Origin: Flavobacteriaceae bacterium
Lineage (GTDB): Bacteria; Bacteroidota; Bacteroidia; Flavobacteriales; Flavobacteriaceae
DNA length: 11,816 bases
Reading direction: 5' to 3'
Assembly (NCBI GenBank): GCA_949507465.1
Contig: CATEMS010000208.1
Location: 1 to 11,816, forward strand
Shown: positions 1 through 6,094 of the stretch, piece by piece
Numbering within the stretch: the first letter of the stretch is position 1
Layout of the letters: the number at the start of each line of letters is the position of its first letter
Notes under the pieces: generated by a model
Database searches by the model: none
Seen by the model: only the letters and a program-made list of their open reading frames with translations
What the model was told of the DNA's origin: nothing
Program-made: the position numbers and the translations under genes

Positions 1-1
1 A

Positions 2-376
2 GCTACCTCTACGCTACACTCCTTGGCGATGCAAGTTAGCCAATCTGTGGTGGTACCTATGTTGGATGCAAGAAGAATGGAGGTGTATAGTGCTGTTTTT
101 TCTTCTCAGATGGTTCGAATCAGAGATATAAAAGCACAAATCATAACCCAAGATTCTTTTAATACCTATCTTGACAAAGGCAAGGTAACATTTATAGGTG
201 ATGGGGTAGAGAAATTTAAAGACGTGTGTACCCACCAAAATGCAGTCTTTATTAATGATGCATTGCCCTCTGCATCTGAAATGGCAAAAATTGCTACACT
301 TAAATTTACTCAAAATGACACTCAAGATGTTGCTTATTTTGAGCCTTACTATCTAAAAGATTTTATTTCTCTGTAA
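2..376 (+). CDS. tsaB: TsaB C-terminal part (tRNA t6A biosynthesis), 5' truncated by window edge
   Basis: This is the C-terminal 124 codons of TsaB (YeaZ), the non-catalytic partner of the TsaD subunit in making threonylcarbamoyl-adenosine at position 37 of ANN-decoding tRNAs in the cytoplasm. The frame is open to the left edge; the first visible residues resemble the family's segment before the conserved 'DARRMEVYSAVF' block, which lies at 68-103 and is the best family signature. The tail has the usual P-x-A motif (PSASEMAKIA) and ends in a 'YFEPYYLKDF' sequence, matching the P-x-Y-L-R/K end of TsaB. The N-terminal ASKHA half lies outside the window, so completeness cannot be judged. An internal TTG/ATG at 23-31 is not the real start. 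The next gene starts 90 bp downstream on the same strand. Family assignment is confident; a degraded glycoprotease-like paralogue is the only alternative. Confidence 0.9.
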   Translation, partial: ATSTLHSLAMQVSQSVVVPMLDARRMEVYSAVFSSQMVRIRDIKAQIITQDSFNTYLDKGKVTFIGDGVEKFKDVCTHQNAVFINDALPSASEMAKIATLKFTQNDTQDVAYFEPYYLKDFISL

Positions 377-454
377 GGGATTAGTTATCCTATTTTTCTA
401 GGTATTATCTTGTCTGTAATTGGCTATTGACCAATAAATCAACTCAATTATTCG

Positions 455-462
455 TATTTTTA
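455..462 (+). promoter_or_regulatory. Possible -7 box, very close to GTG start
   Basis: TATTTTTA matches seven of eight positions of the Bacteroidota -7 element TAnnTTTG. It ends only 4 nt before the GTG of the flavoprotein gene, so use of this box would give an almost leaderless mRNA. A TTG at 427-429 lies 25 nt upstream, slightly far for the usual -33 element. Read-through from tsaB is an equally good explanation. Confidence 0.25.
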
Positions 463-466
463 ACCC

Positions 467-1708
467 GTGGATACAAACACATTTGATGTTATAGTAATTG
501 GCGGCGGTGCGGCAGGCTTTTTTGCGGCAATCAATCTTAAGACAAAAGCTCCCAATCTTAAAATTGCCATACTAGAGAGGGGAAGTCAGGTACTTGCAAA
601 AGTTAAAATTTCTGGTGGCGGCAGATGTAATGTCACTCACGCAGAGTTTATGCCAAGAGCGCTCTCCAAGAATTACCCTAGAGGAGAAAAAGAATTGTTA
701 GGTCCCTTCCATACTTTTATGACCTCAGATACCTTAGCTTGGTTTGAAGAGAGAGGTGTACACATCAAAATGGAAGAAGATGGAAGGATGTTTCCCGTAT
801 CAAATACCTCACAAACTATTATAGATTGTTTTTTAAATGAAATTTATGGCCTTGGCGTAGCTCTTTTAAAAGAGCAACCCGTTAAAGAGATTCATAAACT
901 AGATAACTCATGGAGCATTACTACTCCCAAGGAAACCTTTTTATCCAAAAAGATTGTTGTAGCAACGGGATCTAATCCAAAAATATGGAATATTCTCAGC
1001 GCTTTAAATCACACCATTGTAGCTCCTGTTGCCTCTTTATTCACCTTCAACATTAAAGACCAGAGAATTTTAGATCTTCCGGGGGTGTCCTCACAAGTTG
1101 GCATACAAGTTATGGACCAAAAAGCCAAGGTCGTCTTACAGAGTCAGGGCCCTTTACTTATCACACACTGGGGAATGAGTGGACCTGCTATTTTAAAGCT
1201 TTCTGCCTGGGGAGCAAGGATTTTAGAGGCTTTAAATTACAACTTTACCATTGTTGTGAATTGGCTGATTGACCACAATCAAGAAGATGTGTTACTGGAT
1301 TTACTAAAACTAAAACTAACATACCCAAAACAGACCATAGCCAAGTATCCTCAATTTGATATACCCAGGCGTTTGTGGCAAAGCATTGTTAACACCAGCG
1401 GGATTACCCCTAAAGAGATTTGGGCAGATATACCTAAAAACAAACTAAAAAATCTTGCTCAACAGCTTACCCAATCCTATTTTGAGGTGTCAGGGAAAAG
1501 TACATTTAAAGAAGAGTTTGTGACCGCTGGAGGAGTGGCATTAGAGGAGATTAATTTTAAAACATTTGAGAGTAAAATACATCCTACTTTATATTTTGCT
1601 GGAGAGGTCATTAATGTAGATGCTATTACAGGAGGATTTAATTTTCAAAATGCCTGGACGAGCTCTTATATCGTCTCTAAGGCAATTTCTCAAAGCCTTC
1701 AGGAGTAA
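467..1708 (+). CDS. HI0933/BaiN-family FAD-dependent oxidoreductase, GTG start
   Basis: A 413-residue cytoplasmic flavoprotein of the HI0933/BaiN/RdsA-type family (NAD(P)/FAD-dependent oxidoreductase). Visible motifs: N-terminal Rossmann GxGxxG (residues 12-17, GGGAAG) with the ERG acidic end of beta-2 at 37-39; the family hallmark ISGGGRCNVT at 48-57; VATGS at 166-170; LLITHWGMSGPAIL at 230-243; FVTAGGVALEEI at 351-362; and a C-terminal FAD-binding block with LYFAGEVINVDAITGG at 375-390. Length is typical of the family. The start must be the GTG at 467: an in-frame TAA sits at 461-463 and no other ATG/GTG/TTG precedes the dinucleotide-binding motif. No Shine-Dalgarno sequence is present. It follows tsaB by 90 bp and may share its transcript. 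The physiological substrate of most members is unknown; BaiN itself was linked to bile-acid metabolism, which should not be carried over here. Confidence 0.93.
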   Translation: MDTNTFDVIVIGGGAAGFFAAINLKTKAPNLKIAILERGSQVLAKVKISGGGRCNVTHAEFMPRALSKNYPRGEKELLGPFHTFMTSDTLAWFEERGVHIKMEEDGRMFPVSNTSQTIIDCFLNEIYGLGVALLKEQPVKEIHKLDNSWSITTPKETFLSKKIVVATGSNPKIWNILSALNHTIVAPVASLFTFNIKDQRILDLPGVSSQVGIQVMDQKAKVVLQSQGPLLITHWGMSGPAILKLSAWGARILEALNYNFTIVVNWLIDHNQEDVLLDLLKLKLTYPKQTIAKYPQFDIPRRLWQSIVNTSGITPKEIWADIPKNKLKNLAQQLTQSYFEVSGKSTFKEEFVTAGGVALEEINFKTFESKIHPTLYFAGEVINVDAITGGFNFQNAWTSSYIVSKAISQSLQE

Positions 1709-1723
1709 ACCCCAGTAGGGTTT
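1707..1723 (+). terminator. Short hairpin at the flavoprotein stop codon
   Basis: AAACCC (1707-1712) and GGGTTT (1718-1723) form a 6-bp stem with a 5-nt loop, overlapping the TAA stop. The nearest T-tract (1742-1747) is about 18 nt further on, so it is a weak candidate for an intrinsic terminator or 3'-end-stabilising hairpin. Confidence 0.3.
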
Positions 1724-1810
1724 CTGATTACTGAATCTAACTTTTTTATAAATTTTAAAAATCTTTACCTTAAGTAGTGCATCTTCATTTTTAAAAGAGA
1801 GCTATTTGCG

Positions 1811-1818
1811 TATCTTTA
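1811..1818 (+). promoter_or_regulatory. Probable -7 box upstream of mvaD
   Basis: TATCTTTA fits seven of eight positions of the Bacteroidota TAnnTTTG -7 element. It would start transcription around 1825, leaving a leader of about 30 nt before the mvaD ATG at 1855, a usual distance in flavobacteria. No convincing -33 TTG is at the expected distance. The same 11-nt string ATCTTTACCTT also occurs at 1761-1771. Confidence 0.4.
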
Positions 1819-1854
1819 CCTTTTAACCTTTGCCCATTAACATAAGGCCCATTT

Positions 1855-2946
1855 ATGACCATTCAAGATTTTATTCCACCACCTTATACCAAAATGATTG
1901 AAAATGCAAGTGTGTCTTATCAATCTCCCAGTAACATCGCTTTGGTAAAATATTGGGGAAAACACGGCGAGCAACTCCCTCAAAATGCCTCTATCAGTTT
2001 CACGTTAAGTAACTGCAAAAGTGAGACTACCTTAGATTTTGAAAAAAAGACCAAGGGTGGATATGATTTTAAGGTATATCTTGATGGCCATAGAGAGAAA
2101 GAGTTTGAACCTAAAATCGAAAAATTTTTTAATCGAGTAGCGCCCTACCTTCCTTTTATTAACGAGTACCGTTTTGTAATTAAAACACAAAACACCTTTC
2201 CTCACAGCAGTGGTATTGCTAGTTCTGCAAGTGGAATGAGCGCGCTAGCTATGTGTCTTGTGGGGCTAGAGAGTCAATTAAATGACCCCAAAAACGAGCG
2301 ACTTCAAAACAAGCAGTATCAGTTACAAAAGGCATCTTTTCTTGCCCGCTTAGGTTCGGGAAGCGCTGCCAGAAGTATCAATGGTCCTTTAGTTGTTTGG
2401 GGTGCTCATCCAAAAATAAAGGGTAGTAGCGATCTTTTTGGGACCACTTATCCTTATAAGGTTCACGATAATTTCTCTAATTACCATGATACAATTCTAT
2501 TGGTAGATAAAGCAGAGAAGCAAGTAAGTAGCACTGTGGGTCATGATTTAATGCATAATAATCCTTATGCCAAACAACGTTTTGAAAAAGCAAATAGCAA
2601 TTTAGAGCAGCTTATTTCTATTTTCGAAACCGGAGATTTAGATTCTTTCATAGCCCTCGTAGAGAGTGAGGCACTGCAGTTGCATGCTATGATGATGGCC
2701 AGTTCTCCGTATTTTATTTTAATGAAACCAAACACCCTAAAGATTATTGATTCTATTTGGGGTTTTAGAAAGGCAACAAATAGCCAGGTCTGTTTTACCC
2801 TAGATGCAGGTGCTAATGTCCATGTGCTATATCCTTCAAGTGAAAGACAGCAGGTACAGCAATTTATTAAAAATGAACTTTCCATCTTCTGTAAAGACGG
2901 TTCGTACATTGATGATTTTACCGGAACAGGGGCCAGTACTATATGA
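1855..2946 (+). CDS. mvaD: Diphosphomevalonate decarboxylase
   Basis: A 363-residue GHMP-superfamily enzyme that converts mevalonate 5-diphosphate to isopentenyl diphosphate using ATP, the last step of the mevalonate pathway, in the cytoplasm. Family signatures are intact: SNIALVKYWGK at 26-36 (the KYW corresponds to the substrate-binding Lys-Tyr-Trp of yeast MDD); a serine-rich ATP loop FPHSSGIASSASG at 115-127; GSGSAARS at 167-174, matching the yeast GSGSACRS that supplies two substrate serines and the key arginine (here S168, S170, R173); and LDAGANVH at 316-323, whose D317 matches the catalytic aspartate. Length is typical. The ATG at 1855 gives the N-terminus usual for the flavobacterial proteins. 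It is the first gene of the isoprenoid block, with its own likely promoter; the kinase gene follows after 136 bp. This shows the organism makes isoprenoids by the mevalonate route, at least in part. Confidence 0.95.
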   Translation: MTIQDFIPPPYTKMIENASVSYQSPSNIALVKYWGKHGEQLPQNASISFTLSNCKSETTLDFEKKTKGGYDFKVYLDGHREKEFEPKIEKFFNRVAPYLPFINEYRFVIKTQNTFPHSSGIASSASGMSALAMCLVGLESQLNDPKNERLQNKQYQLQKASFLARLGSGSAARSINGPLVVWGAHPKIKGSSDLFGTTYPYKVHDNFSNYHDTILLVDKAEKQVSSTVGHDLMHNNPYAKQRFEKANSNLEQLISIFETGDLDSFIALVESEALQLHAMMMASSPYFILMKPNTLKIIDSIWGFRKATNSQVCFTLDAGANVHVLYPSSERQQVQQFIKNELSIFCKDGSYIDDFTGTGASTI

Positions 2947-3036
2947 TCTCGTTTTGTATATTACACACTTTCTTTAAGGGGTGATTTCGGTTTTTGTTTT
3001 TAATATTTCCATAACAGTATTTTTGCTCTTTTAAAG

Positions 3037-3044
3037 TATATTTG
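3037..3044 (+). promoter_or_regulatory. -7 promoter box upstream of the mevalonate kinase gene
   Basis: TATATTTG is a perfect match to the Bacteroidota -7 consensus TAnnTTTG in an AT-rich spacer. Predicted transcription start is near 3051, about 32 nt before the ATG at 3083. A TTTG at 3022-3025 is too close (11-nt spacer) to be a standard -33 element, so support rests on the -7 box and its position. Confidence 0.45.
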
Positions 3045-3082
3045 TATTTATTGTGTACCTTTAATGCATAACATAAATATTT

Positions 3083-4021
3083 ATGAAAGGACCTCTTTTT
3101 TATTCAAAAATATTACTCTTCGGAGAGTATGGTATTATCAAAGATTCCAAGGGGCTCTCTATTCCATACAACTTTTTTAAAGGCGCCTTAAAAACGGATG
3201 ACCAATTGACCCAGCTCACCAAAAACTCCAACGAGCGTCTGTATCATTTTGCCGGATATCTAAAACAACTACAACAAGACAACCCATCACTGGTCATTTT
3301 CAACATAGAGGCTCTGTACAGTGATATCAGTCAAGGAATGTATTTTGATAGCAGCATACCCCAGGGATATGGTGTAGGCAGTAGTGGCGCACTCGTTGCT
3401 GCTATTTATGATAAGTATGCCACACAAAAAATCACGGTACTTGAAAATCTAACCCGTGAAAAATTATTAGCACTTAAAAAAATATTTGCCTCCATGGAAT
3501 CTTTCTTTCATGGTAAATCTTCAGGTCTTGATCCTTTAAATAGTTATTTAAGTCTGCCTATTCTTATCAATAGCACCGAAGATATAGAAAGTGCAAACAT
3601 TCCTTCTCAGACAACAGATGGCAAAGGCGCAGTATTTTTGTTAGACACAGGTATTGCTGGAGAAACAGCCCCTATGGTACATATTTTTATGGAGAAAATG
3701 AAACAAGAGGGCTTTAGAAATATGCTAAAAGATCAATTTGTAAAACACACAGATGCCTGTGTGCATGATTTTTTAAAAGGAGACGTAAATTCTCTTCTCT
3801 CAAATGTCAAACAACTCTCTAAAATAGTGTTGGATAATTTTAAACCAATGATTCCAAAAGCATTTCAATCACTCTGGAAGAAAGGGATTGAAACCAATAC
3901 CTACTACCTAAAACTATGCGGCTCAGGTGGGGGCGGTTACATGCTAGGATTTACAGAAGATATTGATAAGGCAAGAACAGCACTTAAGGGCCACACCTTA
4001 GAAGTGGTGTATAATTTCTAG
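3083..4021 (+). CDS. Mevalonate kinase-like GHMP kinase
   Basis: A 312-residue GHMP kinase, most likely mevalonate kinase (mevalonate + ATP to 5-phosphomevalonate). Motif 1 is SKILLFGEYGII (8-19), with K9 at the position of the substrate-binding lysine of rat mevalonate kinase. Motif 2, the ATP loop, is PQGYGVGSSGA (93-103). E139 and D150, in a block ending GKSSGLD, keep the 11-residue Glu-to-Asp spacing of the Mg/ATP glutamate and catalytic aspartate of mevalonate kinases. Motif 3 is KLCGSGGGGYMLGF (277-290). The central block departs from the usual HGxPSGxDN: Ser replaces Pro and Pro follows the aspartate. Position directly after mvaD and 25 bp before the UbiA-type gene fits the isoprenoid pathway. 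Phosphomevalonate kinase, also a GHMP enzyme in some organisms, cannot be excluded; no second kinase and no HMG-CoA reductase lies in this window. No Shine-Dalgarno sequence is seen. Confidence 0.85.
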   Translation: MKGPLFYSKILLFGEYGIIKDSKGLSIPYNFFKGALKTDDQLTQLTKNSNERLYHFAGYLKQLQQDNPSLVIFNIEALYSDISQGMYFDSSIPQGYGVGSSGALVAAIYDKYATQKITVLENLTREKLLALKKIFASMESFFHGKSSGLDPLNSYLSLPILINSTEDIESANIPSQTTDGKGAVFLLDTGIAGETAPMVHIFMEKMKQEGFRNMLKDQFVKHTDACVHDFLKGDVNSLLSNVKQLSKIVLDNFKPMIPKAFQSLWKKGIETNTYYLKLCGSGGGGYMLGFTEDIDKARTALKGHTLEVVYNF

Positions 4022-4046
4022 ATACCAAACCATACATTTAATCTTT

Positions 4047-4952
4047 ATGTTAAGCAGAAAACAAAAACATATCATGTTAAAGTTTTTTAGCTTGTTTTCT
4101 GTTGTGAGAGGGTATAATATTTTGGTCATTATTCTAGCCCAATACCTTACTTCAATTTATATTTTGGCCCCTGAGCTACCCCTAGGTGATGTTCTTTTTG
4201 ATATCAATGTATTGATGTTAGTTCTTTCTTCATCTGCTGCTATTGCAGCAGGATATATCATCAATAGTTTTTATGACAGTGATAAAGATCTTATCAATAG
4301 GCCAACAAAAACAGTTTTGGATAGATTGGTGAGCCAAAATACAAAGCTGTCAGGGTATTTTATTTTAAATTGTCTTTCACTTGTGTTTGCTAGCTATGTC
4401 TCATTTAGGGCAGTGTTATTTTTTATGATATACATTTTTGCTATCTGGTTTTATTCACACAAACTCAAAAAGTTTTTATTTATTGGAAACCTAACCGCAT
4501 CTATTTTAGCGGTTATTCCTTTTTTTGCGGTGTTTATTTACTATCAAAATTTTAATAATGTAATTTTTGTGCACGCCACCTTCTTGTTTTTGCTTATTGC
4601 TATGAAAGAGCTTACTAAAGATTTAGAAAACATAAAAGGTGATTTGGCTCAAAATTACAAAACCATCCCAGTTGTTTATGGTGTTGTTGTATCCAAAAAG
4701 ATGCTTACTGCTTTGAGTATTGCAACCTTCATTCCTGCTTTGTTATTGTTAATGTATTTCTCAATAGGATACATGGATTATTATTTTTATGCTAGTATTG
4801 TAACACTATTATTTTTTGATATTTTTCTCTGGAAATCTAATAAAAGAAGTCACTTTCTTACCCTTCACAATATCTTGAAATGTATCATTGTAGCGGGTGT
4901 TTTTAGTATTGTATTAATAAATGTACACCTAGTTTTAAGCAGGGTTTTTTAA
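4047..4952 (+). CDS. UbiA-family prenyltransferase, digeranylgeranylglyceryl phosphate synthase-like
   Basis: A 301-residue polytopic inner-membrane prenyltransferase. The first Asp-rich motif NxxxDxxxD is present as N73, D77 and D81 in NSFYDSDKDLINRP, and the second as D192...D199 in KDLENIKGDLAQNYKTIP. Both bind Mg-prenyl diphosphate. About eight hydrophobic helices are visible (for example 25-41, 54-72, 103-117, 121-136, 147-166, 172-187, 219-240, 246-261, 275-297). The 'RGYN' start and 'NRP' motif resemble proteins annotated as geranylgeranylglycerol-phosphate geranylgeranyltransferase (archaeal ether-lipid step), rather than MenA or heme O synthase, but this is a family-level guess. A second ATG at codon 10 (4074) could also serve; I keep 4047 because the preceding residues look like the usual flavobacterial N-terminus. 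It sits 25 bp after the kinase and is probably co-transcribed, linking isoprenoid supply to prenyl transfer. Confidence 0.88.
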   Translation: MLSRKQKHIMLKFFSLFSVVRGYNILVIILAQYLTSIYILAPELPLGDVLFDINVLMLVLSSSAAIAAGYIINSFYDSDKDLINRPTKTVLDRLVSQNTKLSGYFILNCLSLVFASYVSFRAVLFFMIYIFAIWFYSHKLKKFLFIGNLTASILAVIPFFAVFIYYQNFNNVIFVHATFLFLLIAMKELTKDLENIKGDLAQNYKTIPVVYGVVVSKKMLTALSIATFIPALLLLMYFSIGYMDYYFYASIVTLLFFDIFLWKSNKRSHFLTLHNILKCIIVAGVFSIVLINVHLVLSRVF

Positions 4953-4998
4953 GGTTGTGTGTTTGGCCTTGATGTAATAAAATCACTACATTAGCATT

Positions 4999-5970
4999 AT
5001 GCAAAATGAAAACTTACTCCATGTAGCTTTATCTCAAATTGCCCCTGTGTGGTTAGACAAAGAGGCTACACTGCAAAAAATATATGCCCAGATACAACAA
5101 GCAGCAGCAAAAAAAACAGAACTCATCATTTTTGGAGAAGGTGTGTTGCCAGGATACCCATTTTGGCTAGCATTGGCAGATGGAGCTCACTGGAACACAT
5201 CCCTTAATAAAGAGCTATATGCTCATTACCTACGTAATTCTATCACAATAGAAAATGGCGATTTAGATCACATTTGTGCTCTAGCAAAAAAACACACTAT
5301 TGCCATCTATTTGGGTATTATTGAGCGCCCATTAGATAGAGGTGGCCATAGTGTGTATGCCTCTTTGGTGTATATCAATCAACAGGGGGAAATTCAATCC
5401 GTGCACCGCAAATTGCAACCCACCTACGATGAGCGTTTGGCATGGGCTCCTGGAGATGGAAACGGTTTGCAAGTACACTCTTTAAAGCAATTTACCGTGG
5501 GAGGTTTAAACTGCTGGGAAAATTGGATGCCACTACCAAGAGCAGCTTTATATGGCCAGGGAGAGAATCTGCACGTTGCTGTTTGGCCAGGGAGTGATCA
5601 TAATACCAAAGATATTACTAGATTTATAGCAAGAGAGTCTCGTAGTTTTGTAATTTCTGTATCAGCTTTAATGTCTAAAGGTGATTTTCCTATACAGACT
5701 CCTCATTATTCAAAAATCACAGAAAATTGTCCTGATATATTGGCAAATGGTGGTAGTTGTATTGCAGGTCCAGATGGTGAGTGGATTTTAGAACCAGATA
5801 CGCATACAGACGGAAATATCTACCACACCCTAGATTTCAACAAAGTCTATCAAGAACGTCAAAATTTTGATCCGGTAGGGCATTATTCTCGTCCAGATGT
5901 TACCAAATTAACGATCAACACAGAACGTCAATCTACTATTAATCTTGTTGACTCCAAAGAGCAATTGTAG
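4999..5970 (+). CDS. Nitrilase (branch 1, carbon-nitrogen hydrolase)
   Basis: A 323-residue cytoplasmic carbon-nitrogen hydrolase with the complete Glu-Lys-Cys catalytic set: E47 in IIFGEGVLPGYPFW, K138 in HRKLQPTYDER and nucleophile C172 in GGLNCWENWMPL. E145 in TYDER corresponds to the accessory second glutamate of the superfamily. CWEN after the nucleophile and the C-terminal DPVGHYSRPDV (291-301) are typical of true nitrilases (nitrile to carboxylic acid plus ammonia, or cyanide-converting relatives) rather than amidases, beta-ureidopropionase or Nit/Fhit proteins. The nitrile substrate cannot be told from sequence; plant- or algal-derived organic nitriles are an inference only. It starts 46 bp after the UbiA-type gene with no clear promoter or Shine-Dalgarno sequence, so co-transcription with the isoprenoid genes is likely although no metabolic link is obvious. 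Confidence 0.93.
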   Translation: MQNENLLHVALSQIAPVWLDKEATLQKIYAQIQQAAAKKTELIIFGEGVLPGYPFWLALADGAHWNTSLNKELYAHYLRNSITIENGDLDHICALAKKHTIAIYLGIIERPLDRGGHSVYASLVYINQQGEIQSVHRKLQPTYDERLAWAPGDGNGLQVHSLKQFTVGGLNCWENWMPLPRAALYGQGENLHVAVWPGSDHNTKDITRFIARESRSFVISVSALMSKGDFPIQTPHYSKITENCPDILANGGSCIAGPDGEWILEPDTHTDGNIYHTLDFNKVYQERQNFDPVGHYSRPDVTKLTINTERQSTINLVDSKEQL

Positions 5971-6046
5971 GTTAAAATTTTTCTAAAGCCACCTATATTT
6001 CTGTTATAGGGTACCTAGGAATCAGTGAAATTATTAAATTAAAACG

Positions 6047-6054
6047 TATCTTTG
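6047..6054 (+). promoter_or_regulatory. -7 promoter box upstream of the pseudouridine synthase-like gene
   Basis: TATCTTTG matches TAnnTTTG perfectly. Predicted transcription start is near 6061, giving a leader of about 34 nt before the ATG at 6095. No good -33 TTG is visible at 17-23 nt upstream. The 124-bp gap after the nitrilase supports a new transcription unit. Confidence 0.55.
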
Positions 6055-6065
6055 CGCGCAATTTA

Positions 6066-6084
6066 AAACCACCTGGTTTCCAGG
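6066..6084 (+). promoter_or_regulatory. Leader hairpins, mutually exclusive, just before the start codon
   Basis: Two short stems share bases: AAACC (6066-6070) with GGTTT (6075-6079), and CCTGG (6072-6076) with CCAGG (6080-6084, 3-nt loop). They cannot form together. The second ends 10 nt before the ATG and could affect ribosome access. Stems are only 5 bp, so function is speculative. Confidence 0.25.
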
Positions 6085-6094
6085 AATTTACATC

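Noticed and set aside
14..325. Open frame of about 100 codons on the minus strand opposite tsaB
   Set aside because: Composition is low-complexity Cys/His-rich, with no family resemblance; the plus strand clearly encodes TsaB.
419..435. ATTGG/CCAAT hairpin after tsaB as terminator
   Set aside because: The stem is only 5 bp, AT-rich, and no T-run follows.
2565..2909. Open minus-strand frame inside mvaD
   Set aside because: It is antisense to the conserved catalytic end of mvaD, has no recognisable domain and no promoter.
3064..3181. Out-of-frame upstream ATG giving a 38-codon reading frame that overlaps the start of the mevalonate kinase gene
   Set aside because: No ribosome binding evidence and no recognisable peptide; short overlapping frames are expected by chance in AT-rich leaders.
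4972..4991. ATGTA/TACAT inverted repeat before the nitrilase
   Set aside because: Five AT-rich base pairs with a 10-nt loop are common by chance; no promoter box is associated.
5992..6010. CCTATA/TATAGG hairpin after the nitrilase as terminator
   Set aside because: A 6-bp AT-rich stem without a following T-tract; too weak to annotate as a terminator.
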